Below are positions 32,441 to 44,857 of a DNA stretch of 64,000 nt, one piece after another (position 1 is the first letter of the stretch; each line of letters begins with the position of its first letter). The notes beneath the pieces are model-generated. The model saw only the letters and a list, made by a program, of their open reading frames with translations. It was not told where the DNA came from and did no database searches. Source of the stretch: Gonatopus flavifemur (lineage: Eukaryota > Arthropoda > Insecta > Hymenoptera > Dryinidae); contig JAFFJZ010000020.1 in NCBI GenBank assembly GCA_018340375.1, positions 3,844,001 to 3,908,000 on the forward strand. Direction: 5' to 3'. A program made the translations under genes and the position numbers.

Positions 32441-33655
32441 TATGGAAATCGCGAATTTCATGACACTAGATCGATTTAGATGCGATTGTGCTGGCGGAAA
32501 TTCCGCGAATCGCTCTTGTATACGTATTTACGAATTGTGTGCACTCCGGAGGACCAGGAACAGTCGAGCGACAAATTCTATGCAAGGTTTTATGGGAGCG
32601 ACAAATTCAGATCCACGAGAAATCGCGAATTTCATGACACTAGATCGATTTGGATGCGATTGTGCTGGCGGAAATTCCGCGAATCGCCCTTATATACGTG
32701 GTTACGAATTGTGTGCACTCCGGGGGACCGGGAACAGTCGAGCGACAAATTCTATGCAAGATTTTATGGGAGCGACAAATTCAAATCCACGGGAAATCGC
32801 GAATTTCATGACACTAGATCGATTTGGATGCGATTGTGCTGGCGGAAATTCCGCGGATCACCCACATATACGTATTTAGGGATTGTGTGGACTCCGGAGG
32901 ACCAGGAACAGTCGAGCGACAAATTCTATGCAAGGTTTTCTGGGAGCGACAAATTCAAATCCACGGAAAATCGCGAATTTCATGACACTAGATCGATTTA
33001 GATGCGATTGTGCTGGCGGAAATTCCGTGAATCGCCCTTATATACTTATTTACGGATTGTGTGCACTCCGGAGGACCAGGAACAGTTGAGCGACAAATTC
33101 TATGCGAGGTTTTATGGGAGCGACAAATTCAGATCCACGAGAAATCGCGAATTTCATGACACTAGATCGATTTAGATGTGATTGTGCTGGCGAAAATTCC
33201 GTGAATCGCCCTTATATACGTATGTAGGGATTGTGGGCACTCCGGAGGACCGGGAACAGTCGAGCGACGAATCCTATGCAAGGTTTTATGGGAGCGGCAA
33301 ATTCAAATCCACGGAAAATCGCGAATTTCATGACACCAGATCGATTTAGATGCGATTGTGCTGGCGGAAATTCCGCGAATCGCCCTTATATACGTATTTA
33401 GGGACTGTGTGGATTCCGGAGGACCAGGAACAGTCGAGCGACAAATTCTATGCAAGGTTTTATGGGAGCGACAAATTCAAATCCACGAGAAATCGCGAAT
33501 TTCATGACAATAGATCGATTTGGATGCGATTGTGCTGGCGGAAATTCCGCGAATCGCCCTTATATACGTGGTTACGAATTGTGTGCACTCCGGGGGACCG
33601 GGAACAGTCGAGCGACAAATTCTATGCAAGGTTTTATGGGAGCGACAAATTCAAA
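32441..33655 (+). repeat. 174-bp satellite, left arm, seven units
   Basis: The block GCGAATTTCATGACA recurs at 32451, 32625, 32799, 32973, 33147, 33321 and 33495, exactly 174 bp apart. Each unit contains TGTGCTGGCGGAAATTCCGC, a TATATACGTA stretch and two GAGCGACAAATTC motifs about 30 bp apart. Because 174 is divisible by three and two frames lack stops, long repetitive open frames result; I do not call them genes. Confidence 0.95.
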
Positions 33656-34262
33656 TCATGAATGGGGAATCTTGCAATAATGGGTCGAAATTCGAAATCC
33701 CTGGCCCAAAAAACATGGACCGAGTTGAAGAATTAAGTGAATATCCTTCTTTCTACGGAATCTGATATTTAGCCGTTTGACGACGGATTATCCTGATGAA
33801 TTTCCCTTGCGCGTTGATGAATAAATCGCTGTACTTTGTGAACCAACAATCCAATCGGTCTGAAACTGTTTAAAGAGTTTGTCCAAACGATAACGAACAA
33901 CTTTGTCGCTGGGGGTTTTTTGTAGGCCATACTTCCCGCACCACTTCCTCGATGCAAGTGTGATGAAGGTGATTTTTGCTTCGAATGAAGAATTTATTGA
34001 CTGATTATTGATTTTTACAAACTTTCACATTTTCGTCTTTGGGGGAGTTCTACGAATCGGAATCTATAATATTGATCCTGATTCGTCGGAAAATGACTGA
34101 GTTGAAATGAAGTTGAAAACTGAAAACATTGATTTTTAATCTCAAAAAAGTAAAATATTCCTTTCTTGTCTCAATAACTCTATTGATGATAGCATGGAAT
34201 GGTATCAAGAACCTTAAATTGGTTTTCCCATACCTATCTACGACTACTTTAGGATGTTCGCT
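33656..34262. other. Unique centre of the palindromic element
   Basis: About 600 bp of non-repetitive AT-rich sequence forms the loop between the two satellite arms. Only short ORFs are present, and none resembles a transposase. Confidence 0.7.
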
Positions 34263-36805
34263 ACCAGAAACACGTTGCATAGAATCTGTCGCTTGACTGT
34301 TCCTAGTCCTCCGGAGTGCACACGATCCTCAAATACGTATATGAGGGCGATTCGCGGAATTTCCGCCAGCACAATCACATCTAAATCGATCTAGTGTCAT
34401 GAAATTCGCGATTTCTCGTGGATTTGAATTTGTCGCTACCAGAAAAACCTCCCATAGAATTTGTCGCTCGACTGTTCCTGGTCCTCCGGATTCCACACAC
34501 TCTGTAAATACGTATATAAGAGTGATCCTTGCAATTTCCGCCAGCACAATCGCATTTGAATCGACTCAGATTCATGGAATTCATGATTTCTCGTTGATCT
34601 GAATTTGTCGCTCCCAGAAAACCTTGCATAGAATTTGTCGCTCGACTGTTCCTGGTCCTCCGGAGTCCACACAATCCGTAAATACGTATATAAGGGCGAT
34701 TCGCGGAATTTCCGCCAGCACAATCGCATTTGAATCGACTCAGATTCATGGAATTCATGATTTCTCGTTGATCTGAATTTGTCGCTCCCAGAAAACCTTG
34801 CATAGAATTTGTCGCTCGACTGTTCCTGGTCCTCCGGAGTCCACACAATCCGTAAATACGTATATAAGGGCGATTCGCGGAATTTCCGCCAGCACAATCG
34901 CATTTGAATTGACTCAGATTCATGGGATTCATGATTTCTCGTTGATCTGAATTTGTCGCTCCTAGAAAACCTCGCATAGAATTTGTCGCTCGACTGTTCC
35001 TGGTCCTCCGGAGTCCACACAATCCCTAAATACGTATATAAGGGCGCTTCGCGGAATTTCCGCCAGCACAATCGCATCTAAATCGATCTGGTGTCATGAA
35101 ATTCGCGATTTTCCGTGGATTTGAATTTGTCGCTCCCATAAAACCTTGCATAGGATTCGTCGCTCGACTGTTCCCGGTCCTCCGGAGTGCCCACAATCCC
35201 TACATACGTATATAAGGGCGATTCGCGGAATTTCCGCCAGCACAATCGCATCCAAATCGATCTAGTGTCATGAAATTCGCGATTTCTCGTGGATTTGAAT
35301 TTGTCGCTACCAGAAAAACCTCCCATAGAATTTGTCGCTCGACTGTTTCTGGTCCTCCGGATTCCACACACTCTGTAAATACGTATATAAGAGTGATCCT
35401 TGCAATTTCCGCCAGCACAATCGCATTTGAATCGACTCAGATTCATGGAATTCATGATTTCTCGTTGATCTGAATTTGTCGCTCCCAGAAAACCTTGCAT
35501 AGAATTTTTCGCTCGACTGTTCCTGGTTCTCCGGAGTCCACACAATCCCTAAATACGTATATAAGGGCGATCCGCGGAATTTCCGCCAGCACAATCGCAT
35601 CCGAATCGATCTAATGTCATGAAATTCGCGATTTCCCGTGGATTTGAATTTGTCGCTCCCATAAAACCTTGCATAGGATTCGTCGCTCCACTGTTCCCGG
35701 TCCTCCGGAGTCCACACAATCCTCAAATACGTATATAAGGGCGATTCGCGGAATTTCCGCCAGCACAATCGTATCTAAATCGATCTGGTGTCATGAAATT
35801 CGCGATTTTCCGTGGATTTGAATTTGTCGCTCCCATAAAACCTTGCATAGGATTCGTCGCTCGACTGTTCCCGGTCCTCCGGAGTGCCCACAATCCCTAC
35901 ATACGTATATAAGGGCGATTCGCGGAATTTCCGCCAGCACAATCGCATCCAAATCGATCTAGTGTCATGAAATTCGCGATTTCCCGTGGATTTGAATTTG
36001 TCGCTCCCATAAAACCTTGCATAGGATTCGTCGCTCCACTGTTCCCGGTCCTCCGGAGTCCACACAATCCTCAAATACGTATATAAGGGCGATTCGCGGA
36101 ATTTCCGCCAGCACAATCGTATCTAAATCGATCTGGTGTCATGAAATTCGCGATTTTCCGTGGATTTGAATTTGTCGCTCCCATAAAACCTTGCATAGGA
36201 TTCGTCGCTCGACTGTTCCCGGTCCTCCGGAGTGCCCACAATCCCTACATACGTATATAAGGGCGATTCGCGGAATTTCCGCCAGCACAATCGCATCCAA
36301 ATCGATCTAGTGTCATGAAATTCGCGATTTCTCGTGGACTTGAACTTGTCGCTACCAGAAAAACCTCCCATAGAATTTGTCGCTCGACTGTTTCTGGTCC
36401 TCCGGATTCCACACACTCTGTAAATACGTATATAAGAGTGATCCTTGCAATTTCCGCCAGCACAATCGCATTTGAATCGACTCAGATTCATGGAATTCAT
36501 GATTTCTCGTTGATCTGAATTTGTCGCTCCCAGAAAACCTTGCATAGAATTTTTCGCTCGACTGTTCCTGGTTCTCCGGAGTCCACACAATCCCTAAATA
36601 CGTATATAAGGGCGATCCGCGGAATTTCCGCCAGCACAATCGCATCCGAATCGATCTAATGTCATGAAATTCGCGATTTCCCGTGGATTTGAATTTGTCG
36701 CTCCCATAAAACCTTGCATAGGATTCGTCGCTCGACTGTTCCCGGTCCTCCGGAGTGCCCACAATCCCTACATACGTATATAAGGGCGATTCGCGGAATT
36801 CATCA
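34263..36805 (-). repeat. 174-bp satellite, right arm, about 14.6 units with higher-order repeat
   Basis: The same unit as the left arm, in reverse orientation. Two variants occur. The common one has GTGTCATGAAATTCGCGATT. The other has ATTCATGGAATTCATGATTT (near 34570, 34744, 34918, 35442 and 36487) and is not seen in the left arm. Segments from 35078 and 36123 are nearly identical at an offset of 1,045 bp, six units, showing a six-unit higher-order repeat. Confidence 0.93.
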
Positions 36806-37597
36806 GTATATCATAACATAATATCATATAGTTTAACATATATATCAGTGGCAGAAAATCCTGTAAACCAGCCCATTACCTGTATGTTACATGATTGTGA
36901 CATATGGTATATATCCTCCAAATTCATCCACAATTGTCATATCGTTCCTCGTATCGTCACGTGAATCAGTTGGAAATCCTGACGGCATTTGATTACCGTG
37001 TTACGTAATTTCCATTTTACGTTTCGTCATCTCGATGTAACATTCATGTAACCGTTTTCTTCGGATTGTAGTCCCAACGTCATCCCCTGCACATCTGTCT
37101 GCATTTTGTATTGCGTCAATATGCCTTTGACCATCATATTCTTCCACCGAATTTCGCTGGAATTCAATATTTCAATCCTCAAACTTAAAATATTAAATAT
37201 CTCAGCAACCAATGAACGAATTCAATCCTTTCCAACGTATATCGAGAGCGACAAAAAAGCGACAAATTCCTATGCAATCCTTTTTTTTTTCTCATCCCTC
37301 TGAACCGAGATTGTGCTAGCGGAATGGTTCCGCTAGCACAACCTTCATTATTTCGGAATCGCGAAGAGCGACAAATTTGGGATTGGTGTTACAAATTAGC
37401 GACAAATTAGCGACAAATTCCTATATAGGTTCCTTTCGATTTTGCTCATTTGGTTGTTCCAGCGTAACGGACGTCAGAAGAGAGGGACGAAAATGGTACG
37501 CACTGAGCGTCGAAACAAAAATTGTAAATACCGCTATTACTATTGTAATAAAATCTATACCAAGGTACAGTTGTTGTGTTCTCATAGTGGTTCCATA

Positions 37598-37852
37598 CAC
37601 TGTGAAAAATGTTGATAGGAAACTTCCAAAGCAAAGTTTGGAAATCTTTTTTTCAAATATTTTTTAGTAGATTTACAAACAATTTTAGTGAATTTTCAAA
37701 CAATTTCAGCGATTTTCCAAATAAGGTTTATCCGTTTACACAAATTGTTTGTCAATTTACTAAAATTGTTTGTAAATCTACTAAAAAATATTTAAAAAAA
37801 AGATTTCAAAACTTTGCTTTGGAAGTTTCCTATCAAAATTTTTCACAATGTG
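37598..37852. mobile_element. 255-bp palindromic MITE
   Basis: CACTGTGAAAAATGTTGATA pairs with TATCAAAATTTTTCACAATGTG. The arms match almost to the centre (TAGTAGATTTACAAACAATT and complement). TA flanks. Confidence 0.87.
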
Positions 37853-38588
37853 TAAGACTCATCCCAGTCGATTGAGAAATGTGGAAAAAAAGTCCCCAGT
37901 CATTGAAAAAGTATTGCTGGCATCACAAACAGACCTGCTACTATAGTGCCTTCAAAAAATAACTGAATTTGTTTGCTGACATAAACAAATTTGTTAACAG
38001 AACTAGCGTCTCAGCTGCTAGAGCAAATATTTTTGCAAGGACAACAAATTTCTTTGTAGGCGCCGTAGTAAAAAACCATTTTCTCTTCGTGCATGGTGTG
38101 AGTTTCATTATAATTGGTTGATAAGGAACCAGAAAGCCGTGTGCTAATTTAGAGTTTTTTTCATCAGATTGAAACACGGATTTGTAAAAGAATTCATTCT
38201 TGAGTTTGAAAAATACAATCTGAATGCAATAAACAATTTTTCCATTGAGCTGAATCATCGTTTTCGATAAAAAAATATTTATCAAAATGAGGGCAAAGAA
38301 GGTTTCTTTCAGTCAAAGAAACTAGGTGCTCAGTGCGCGTCTATCATATTAATGTAACCAAATCGTGTTTATCAATCACATTTCCTTTTCGTTATCATCG
38401 TCGAGATCGAGACAAGACCAAGGACTCGTATTAGGAAGATCGAGACGAGACGAGACTCGGAATTCGCATATTTATGAGACCAAGACAAGATGTTGTACAA
38501 TCTCGTTTCCACCCCTAGGCAAGTTGAATTCCTGATTACGACCACGTTACTATGTTGTAATACGCGCAACTGAACTTTTTTTCTCATG
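37853..38588. other. No gene; AGCAAATT-like and GAGACAAGAC repeats
   Basis: Positions 37950-38070 hold AACAAATTT/AGCAAAT strings like those around 15900. Positions 38395-38490 hold GAGACGAGACGAGAC. No coding feature. Confidence 0.35.
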
Positions 38589-38590
38589 TA

Positions 38591-38863
38591 CCCTGGTAGA
38601 AATTTGTCTAGTAATTCACGAGTTGTAACACTTCCCCTCGTGAAAAACTAGAGACCTCATATGTATATTTATTATATATTTTATGTTATTAGATATACAT
38701 AATATGTATATATATAATGTATAATGTAATATTTATATATATTATATGTATAAGAACACCTATAAGTTGGTGATTGAACTGAAAAGGTGCTGAATTTGAA
38801 CTCTAGTTTTTCGTGAGGGCAAGTGTTACAACTAGCGAATTACTAGAGGAATTTCTACCAGGG
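38591..38863. mobile_element. 273-bp MITE with CCCTGGTAGAAATT ends
   Basis: The 65-bp inverted repeats start CCCTGGTAGAAATTTGTC, with TA on both sides and a very AT-rich core (TATATGTATATTTATTATAT). The terminal CCCTGGT is shared with the element at 10544-11408. Confidence 0.88.
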
Positions 38864-38926
38864 TAATACTACAAATCTATCGTAAATATTTGTTGGATAA
38901 ATAATAAAAACCACAAAAAGAAACTA

Positions 38927-39157
38927 CACGGAAAAAAATGTTTCATAAGATTTACTAACGCGTTCAGTAAAATACAGCACTATTAGAATTTCTCGTAATA
39001 TTTATAAGAGTTCTAGTAAAATCTACGATGGTCACAGTCAAAATTACTACTGCAGTAGTAGATTTGACTACAGTTCTAGTAAATATTAACAGAAATTCTA
39101 ATAGTGCCGTATTTTACCGCCCTCGTTGGTAAATTCTATTAAACAGTTTTTTCCGTG
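38927..39157. mobile_element. 231-bp MITE with CACGGAAAAAA ends
   Basis: CACGGAAAAAAATGTTTCAT and the complementary right end (AAACAGTTTTTTCCGTG) are flanked by TA. The arms mirror over GCACTATTAGAATTTCT and its complement. Same end family as 30817-31056. Confidence 0.87.
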
Positions 39158-41583
39158 TAGTGAAATGTTTAAATTCTTTGAACTAGAAATTCTCTGAAAA
39201 CTCGCTCTTGCAAACAGTGACACCAATACCATTGGAGAACCAGTAAAATTTCATTGTTTTAATCAATGGAACGTGTTACAAATTCAGGTCAAGATAAATG
39301 GTCATGAAGACGGAGAGGATTATCACATGTATTATTACAGAGTACATTCCACAATCTCTATAACGCATCCCATAATCTTTATTACAATCTTTCCCCTTGA
39401 AAACATTTTCATACCATTCCAGTAATTTTCACGTGTCATCGTGTCATCGATCAATTAGTTTGTGTTTTTCTTATAGGCGGATTTCACTGTTGACAAACGT
39501 TGGCGATATTTTTACTTGTGTGCACAGCGAAACGTATTACGCAATTGCGGTTATCAGAAGATTGTACGAATACTTCCTGCAACTCCTATATAGCACAATC
39601 TCTCCGCGAATACTTGAATTTCAGAGAGAAATTGAATGATGTACATTAATCCACCACTGGAACATCGAACCCTCTTAAGAGAAACAATTGAAAGAGAATA
39701 TTGTTCGTATCCTTGAAGAATCGGTTCGATCAAAATTCACATTAGATGTTATCTGAAATGGGGGAAGCTTCCGTGTGGAGTGAAGCGGAATATAAGGGAA
39801 CGTTGTAAGGGGTTTTAAACGGTAAAAATAATCATCCTGAGGCGTTGAAAAATATTATTGAAACTATTGTAATTCGATAATAATAATAATAATAGTAATA
39901 TCGAGTCTGGATTGCTTTATTCATCGTGGATTGTATTCCCACGAAAGTCAATCAATTTCAAAAGCATCAGCAAATTTTTTCTCCGTATATTGGAAAAACA
40001 AGACGATTTTAAGTCGACGCAGTGGTTTACTTGAATGGAATATTTTATGATTGACAGATCTTTTATGAAAATTCAAAGTCTCGTTTCATTGATACGAATC
40101 CATGCGTTATCCGATACCATCGTATAACGATCACATTCATTACCGATATTCAAAGTAAATTTAATCAATTGAGATGGTTTGTATCCGACGAATTGTATAA
40201 ATTCACAGTGAAGGATTCATTCAAATACGCTTGACTTTTTTTCCAGACATAATGTACGATCGATTTCAAATAAACAAGCATTCATTCTACCACGATTGAT
40301 AAACATTAGGTTACGTAAATTTAATATTCGTTTCATCGCAGTAGAACTTTGCACCTTTTTGCAGTACGAAATATCAAGATATTTTATTATATACCGAGAG
40401 AAATTTTTAATAAGCCTGTAGAGTGAAAGTAGGAAAAGCCTATACTGGAGACACGCCGAATTTCGTGTACGGGATTTAAAGAACATAAAACGAGAATACA
40501 AAGGTGTGTCTTTCGGCAAGATTTTATACGAAGCATTTAATTCCAGTCATGAGAGATTGTACTTTTTCTCGTCGAATCTAATTCTTTTGAAATCATTTTG
40601 TGGTAGGTATGTTTGGTAAATTGTGGACAAATTTTTTACTGTCAACGTCGTCATTTCGATAAGAAAGGCATGCGGCGGGAAATTAATTTTATACTTCTTT
40701 TGTGATATCGATGCTACGAGGAAAATAGGAAATGAAATTTCAGCTACGAAGTACGGGTACGGATGAAAGAATAGGGATTTGAGAAATATTTCAAACGCAG
40801 AAAACTTGATGGAATTGAAACCATTTGTACATCACACGCTCTTTTGTGGATCCAGGGTTGCCACAGCTTGAAATTGTGATGCATCTCATTTGTCATTTTA
40901 TCCAACGCAAATTTGTGATTGATCAATTCCGATAGAATTTCCAGATTATGACAACCATGGAATTATCATATTACATGGAACAAAGAAAATCACAAATAAA
41001 TGTGAATGTAGATAGGATACATAGAGCGCGTAAATAATTAATAGCGTATGAATTAAGGGTTCAGACAGATCTGGAATTTCGGAAAAACTCAGGGCAATGA
41101 AAATTTGGCTGAAAACACCGGGAATTTTCCAAATTTGTAATAGTGAAATCTTAGAAATTACACATTGAGGAAAACTTCCCTATGGCCTATCGCACTGTGG
41201 GCATTCAGAGTAATTGAGGATTGGGTTTCGAACTTCTGGGATTTTAAATTGTAAATGGAAATGAAAAGGAATTAGAAATTGGAATGAATTCTTATTCTAT
41301 ATTTCCAATCGTTGGATATAAAGGAATCTTAATCACAAAATCCATTTTCAATATTTTTCCATTCACTTGATTTCTTTACCTATTGAACAAAGTATTCGAG
41401 CATTACATTCAACAATTTTTATCTTGATATCATTTTATCCAATTAATAATGGATTTGTGGATGGAATATCAAACTCCCTCGTCCTTATGATTTTTGTATA
41501 ATATTTGTTTTGTATTAATTTTGTACAATATTTTTGTAGATTTAACTAAAATGTTGGCACGAATAAACTTCGACCACTGCTGT
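39158..41583. other. No gene recognised
   Basis: 2.4 kb of AT-rich sequence with a short (AAT)n run at 39876-39895. The minus-strand 100-codon frame at 40217-40519 and the others here have no recognisable features. Confidence 0.45.
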
Positions 41584-41584
41584 A

Positions 41585-42817
41585 CTACTGTGTCCAAAAA
41601 GTGAGGTGACATTTGAATTTAAACTCTGTGCGCAAATGTATTTGGGGAAGTGCTCTCATTTTTAGGTTAGTGAGACTGTCTTTGATATCCGCGCCAAGGG
41701 TCACATCAAAATATTTATTAGTGTTTGAGATACGCTTCGTTTTGTAAGCTGCTGAAAGGGAATTTTTTGATTTTTATAATGTCTGCCTTGTTGAGCAATG
41801 AATTTATGTTAAATTTTGTTTGCGGAATGAATTTTTCGCTGCGATTCGTTGAGGATGGTGTAGAAGGCCTTTGGCGATGAGGCTATGTCGAAAAAAAATG
41901 TTCACAAGTGGTATAAAGAGTTCCCAGAAGGTCGAAAACGTGTCGAAGACGAAAAGCGTCCCGGCCGACCATTAACTTCAAAAAATCAAAGATTTGGTGC
42001 TTGTAAATCGTCGATTATCGTGTATTATCGTCAATTAGAGATCTTGCTGATGATGTTGGCATTCCAAAAGGATCAGTCAATACCATTTTGAAGGATGTTT
42101 TGGGCCTCATCGTCGCGTTGAAGTGTGTAAAACAATGTTTTCTGACTATCAGAACAAGATGAAACGCATTATTACGGGACTTGAGACGTGGATTTATGCC
42201 TACTACCTGGAAACAATCGATCAATCAAGTGAATATCACGCTAAAGGTAAGGCAAAACCAAAAAAACCGCGCCAAAGTCGCTCAAAAATCAAGGTTATGT
42301 TGACTGTTTCCTTCCACTATCATGGCGTTGTGCATTTTGAGTTCCTTCCACCGGGTAAAACTGTCAACAAAAAATATTATTTGAGCGTTATGCGTCGTTT
42401 ACATGAAGCTCTTCGCCTGAAGAAAACGAAATTGTGGCGAGATAACTCTTGGTTTTTGCACCGCGACAATACACCGGCTCACATTGTATTGATTCTTTGT
42501 GACTATTTCGCAAAAAACTCGACCCATATCGTTCCAAAACCACCGTATTCACCTGATTTGGCACCGCGCGACTTCTGGCTATTCAATAAACTCAAAAGAC
42601 CGCTTCGGGGACACCGTTTTGAGTCGATGGAGGAGATCCAAGCCGAACCAAAGAGAGAGCTGAAGGCCATCCCGGAAACCTACTTTAATGACTATTTCGA
42701 AGATTGGAAGATGCGTTGGCATAAGTGCATTGTATCCGGGGGGGGGGGGGTGACTTTGAAGGGAATAAAGATTTCTGAAAATGAATGCTATGTCACCTTA
42801 TTTTTTGGACAAAATAA
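41585..42817 (+). mobile_element. Mariner element, near full length but dead
   Basis: Inverted ends CTACTGTGTCCAAAAAGTGA (left) and the diverged right match are flanked by TA (41583-41584, 42818-42819). 1,233 bp, close to normal size. The ends and protein are related to those of the deleted mariner at 16030-16945, so the two belong to neighbouring subfamilies. Confidence 0.88.
41779..42777 (+). pseudogene. Mariner transposase with frameshifts and lost catalytic Asp
   Basis: The start is MSALLSNEFMLNFVCGMNF in one frame. The HTH region (MSKKNVHKWYKEFPEGRKR with GRP) is in another frame from 41885. The catalytic domain runs in a third piece from 42123. The first catalytic residue is leucine: TGLETWIYAY where TGDETW is expected. 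The second (HRDNTPAH) and third (SPDLAPRDFWLF) aspartates remain at DD34D spacing. A run of 13 G at 42738-42750 shifts the frame just before the C-terminus, consistent with replication slippage. Confidence 0.88.
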
Positions 42818-44857
42818 TATGATTTTGGTTTCTCAAATTTATTATTTATTCCACTTGGTTGTAGTAAAGCATGAGATATTATAATTGTAACTTATCAAAA
42901 CATAGTTCGATTTACATCAGTTACCTATAATTTCAGTTATAATACAATCCAGTGGGAAATTAAGGTTTTCACAAGGAATTTTGTTCCTTTTAAAAATCTT
43001 ATTCACTTTGAACTGCTGAATTTGGGAAATCGATTAATAAGAATTCTTATAAGTTTTTATTTTTATGAAGTAATTATTATTTGGTAAGTATCTGTATTTG
43101 ACAATTCATATAACTATCCGCCTATCTCCTCGCTGCTTCTTCGTAGTGCCACATTAATATCCACCACTCCCTTTCTTCTCTCTTAATTATACGGAGACAT
43201 GACGTAATTGCCATCAGACCTATTAATGAATTCTTAGAGACGTCCAAGTTGTTTTATTTTATTTTATCCTAGGAGAAATAAAATGAATAACACTTCCACG
43301 ATAAAAACTCCCAGAAAATTAAAGCACCTAGAAATGCCTCAGGCGAACCAATCATTACAAGTATGTTCTCGAATAACCAAATAACCCCAGTAGAAATCAT
43401 TCTAGGCGCATCTTTGGCACAAGAGTGGGACTTGGTACTGCATAGAATGCCTCGCATGTGCCTTGTTTGCGCCAACGTAGAGATTAGAATGTTTTCACCA
43501 GTATCCTTTCGTATAGATAATATATGGAGTGACATATAAAATAACACTTCACTCAACACGTCGTTCAGACATCAAGTTATTTTATGTTAGATTTTTAATT
43601 CTTCCACTAAAAGAAATATTCGATTGACTCAATCATAACGAAGTTGCACACGGCAAAACACGACAGTCGAGTTTAACTCGTTATGGGTGATTCTCAATTA
43701 AGAGGTATAAAATCTAGAGGTTTGTGGCAAACGAACATACATATTTAATTCATGATATTTCATATTGATTAGCTAATTCAGAGGTAACTTATCCGTTTTC
43801 TAAAGATGGTCAACCGATTCATTCATTTTTCATGATTTTACAAAAGGCTAGGGGAAATATTTAGACCAGGGAAAATACAAGATACAAACTCTTCGAGCTG
43901 CTCAATTTTTTCTGTGTAGAGATGATCTGCGATCAAGTTTGATTGTCGAAATCCATAGTTGGACGTCAATTTGTATGAAATAATGTTGAACGTATCACGT
44001 GAAATCTCTTGTAGACACTGTGTATCTCTCCTGGATATTTTATATTTCCCCTGGCAACTGATCAGTTGGCCAGGGGAGATACTTTTTGGAAGGAATTTTG
44101 AGATTGAATAAACGTAGAGTTTTTACTTACCTGAACCTTTAACAAATTTAACACTCAACTTATTACAGTGTATTACCAATAACGACAATAATGAATAAAT
44201 CTTTCTTCATTGAGAACAATCAACCAGGGGAAATACCATGATTACATAACCTGGTACTCAAACCACTTTGAAAAATCGGAAAAAGTCATCAATGAATATT
44301 GCTAAACGATTCAATTGATATTTATTGACAAATTTACATCATTCCTCACCCCTTACAGGTGGATGGGAGGTTTCGTGAAACATCCGATGATTATTTATGA
44401 GTATGAAAGTATGCCAGGGGAGGATTCATCAAAGTTGAGGGACATAATTTGAACTGAAGACAAATCACTAGTACGTTGATAGTTCCAACCCTATAACACA
44501 ATAATTTATTGATGAAAGAACATTACATGAAGTATTATAACAATATGATCGATCGCTATGAAGTTGACACCACATATTTATCGAAATTGATTTTTTAATG
44601 GTTCTGTATTCCTTCAGCATAGTTCTACAGTTCTCAATCAGTCTCAAAAATAGTTCCGTTCATAAAGGTGAATAAAATTTTTTTCAAGAATAGGGGTGCT
44701 AAATTAACGCGACACCCCATATGTTGAAAATGCTCAATATTATGATGATTATCGTGTCTCCGGATGGAGTTCTACAGTTCCTGATGAGTTTTGGGAATGG
44801 TTCCCACAAAGCCGTTGAATGGGAATAAAAGATAATTTCCCGCCAGCACCACATATT
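42818..44857. other. No gene; CCCCTGG-type palindrome
   Basis: AT-rich. Positions 44044-44080 form a palindrome around AACTGATCAGTT with CCCCTGGC arms, and CCAGGGGAAAT-like strings recur near 44225 and 44413, suggesting decayed MITE ends. No coding feature. Confidence 0.4.

Larger units (their letters stand above)
31737..37474. mobile_element. 5.7-kb Mutator-like palindromic element carrying satellite arms
   Basis: The ends ACGTCCGTTACGCTGGAACA are inverted and highly similar. Directly outside lie CAGAAGTGA (31728-31736) and CAGAAGAGA (37475-37483), a 9-bp duplication with one mismatch, as expected for a Mutator-like transposon. Each unique arm is about 640-670 bp (31737 to about 32375; about 36808-37474). 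Inside these, a 174-bp satellite fills both arms in opposite orientations around a 0.6-kb unique centre. No transposase is encoded, so it would need help in trans. The whole could fold into a giant hairpin. The right arm has about twice as many satellite units as the left. Confidence 0.87.

Noticed and set aside
34381..35077. Two overlapping 213-codon open frames in the right satellite arm
   Set aside because: They are translations of the 174-bp tandem unit in two frames and recur wherever the array does. No domain, and the openness follows from the unit length being divisible by three.
32441..36805. Regularly spaced repeats resembling a CRISPR array
   Set aside because: The unit is contiguous 174-bp satellite with no unique spacers, in inverted arms of a transposon, in a eukaryotic genome.
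44044..44080. Palindrome around AACTGATCAGTT as a regulatory operator
   Set aside because: More likely paired CCCCTGG-type transposon ends in inverted contact; no gene nearby to regulate.
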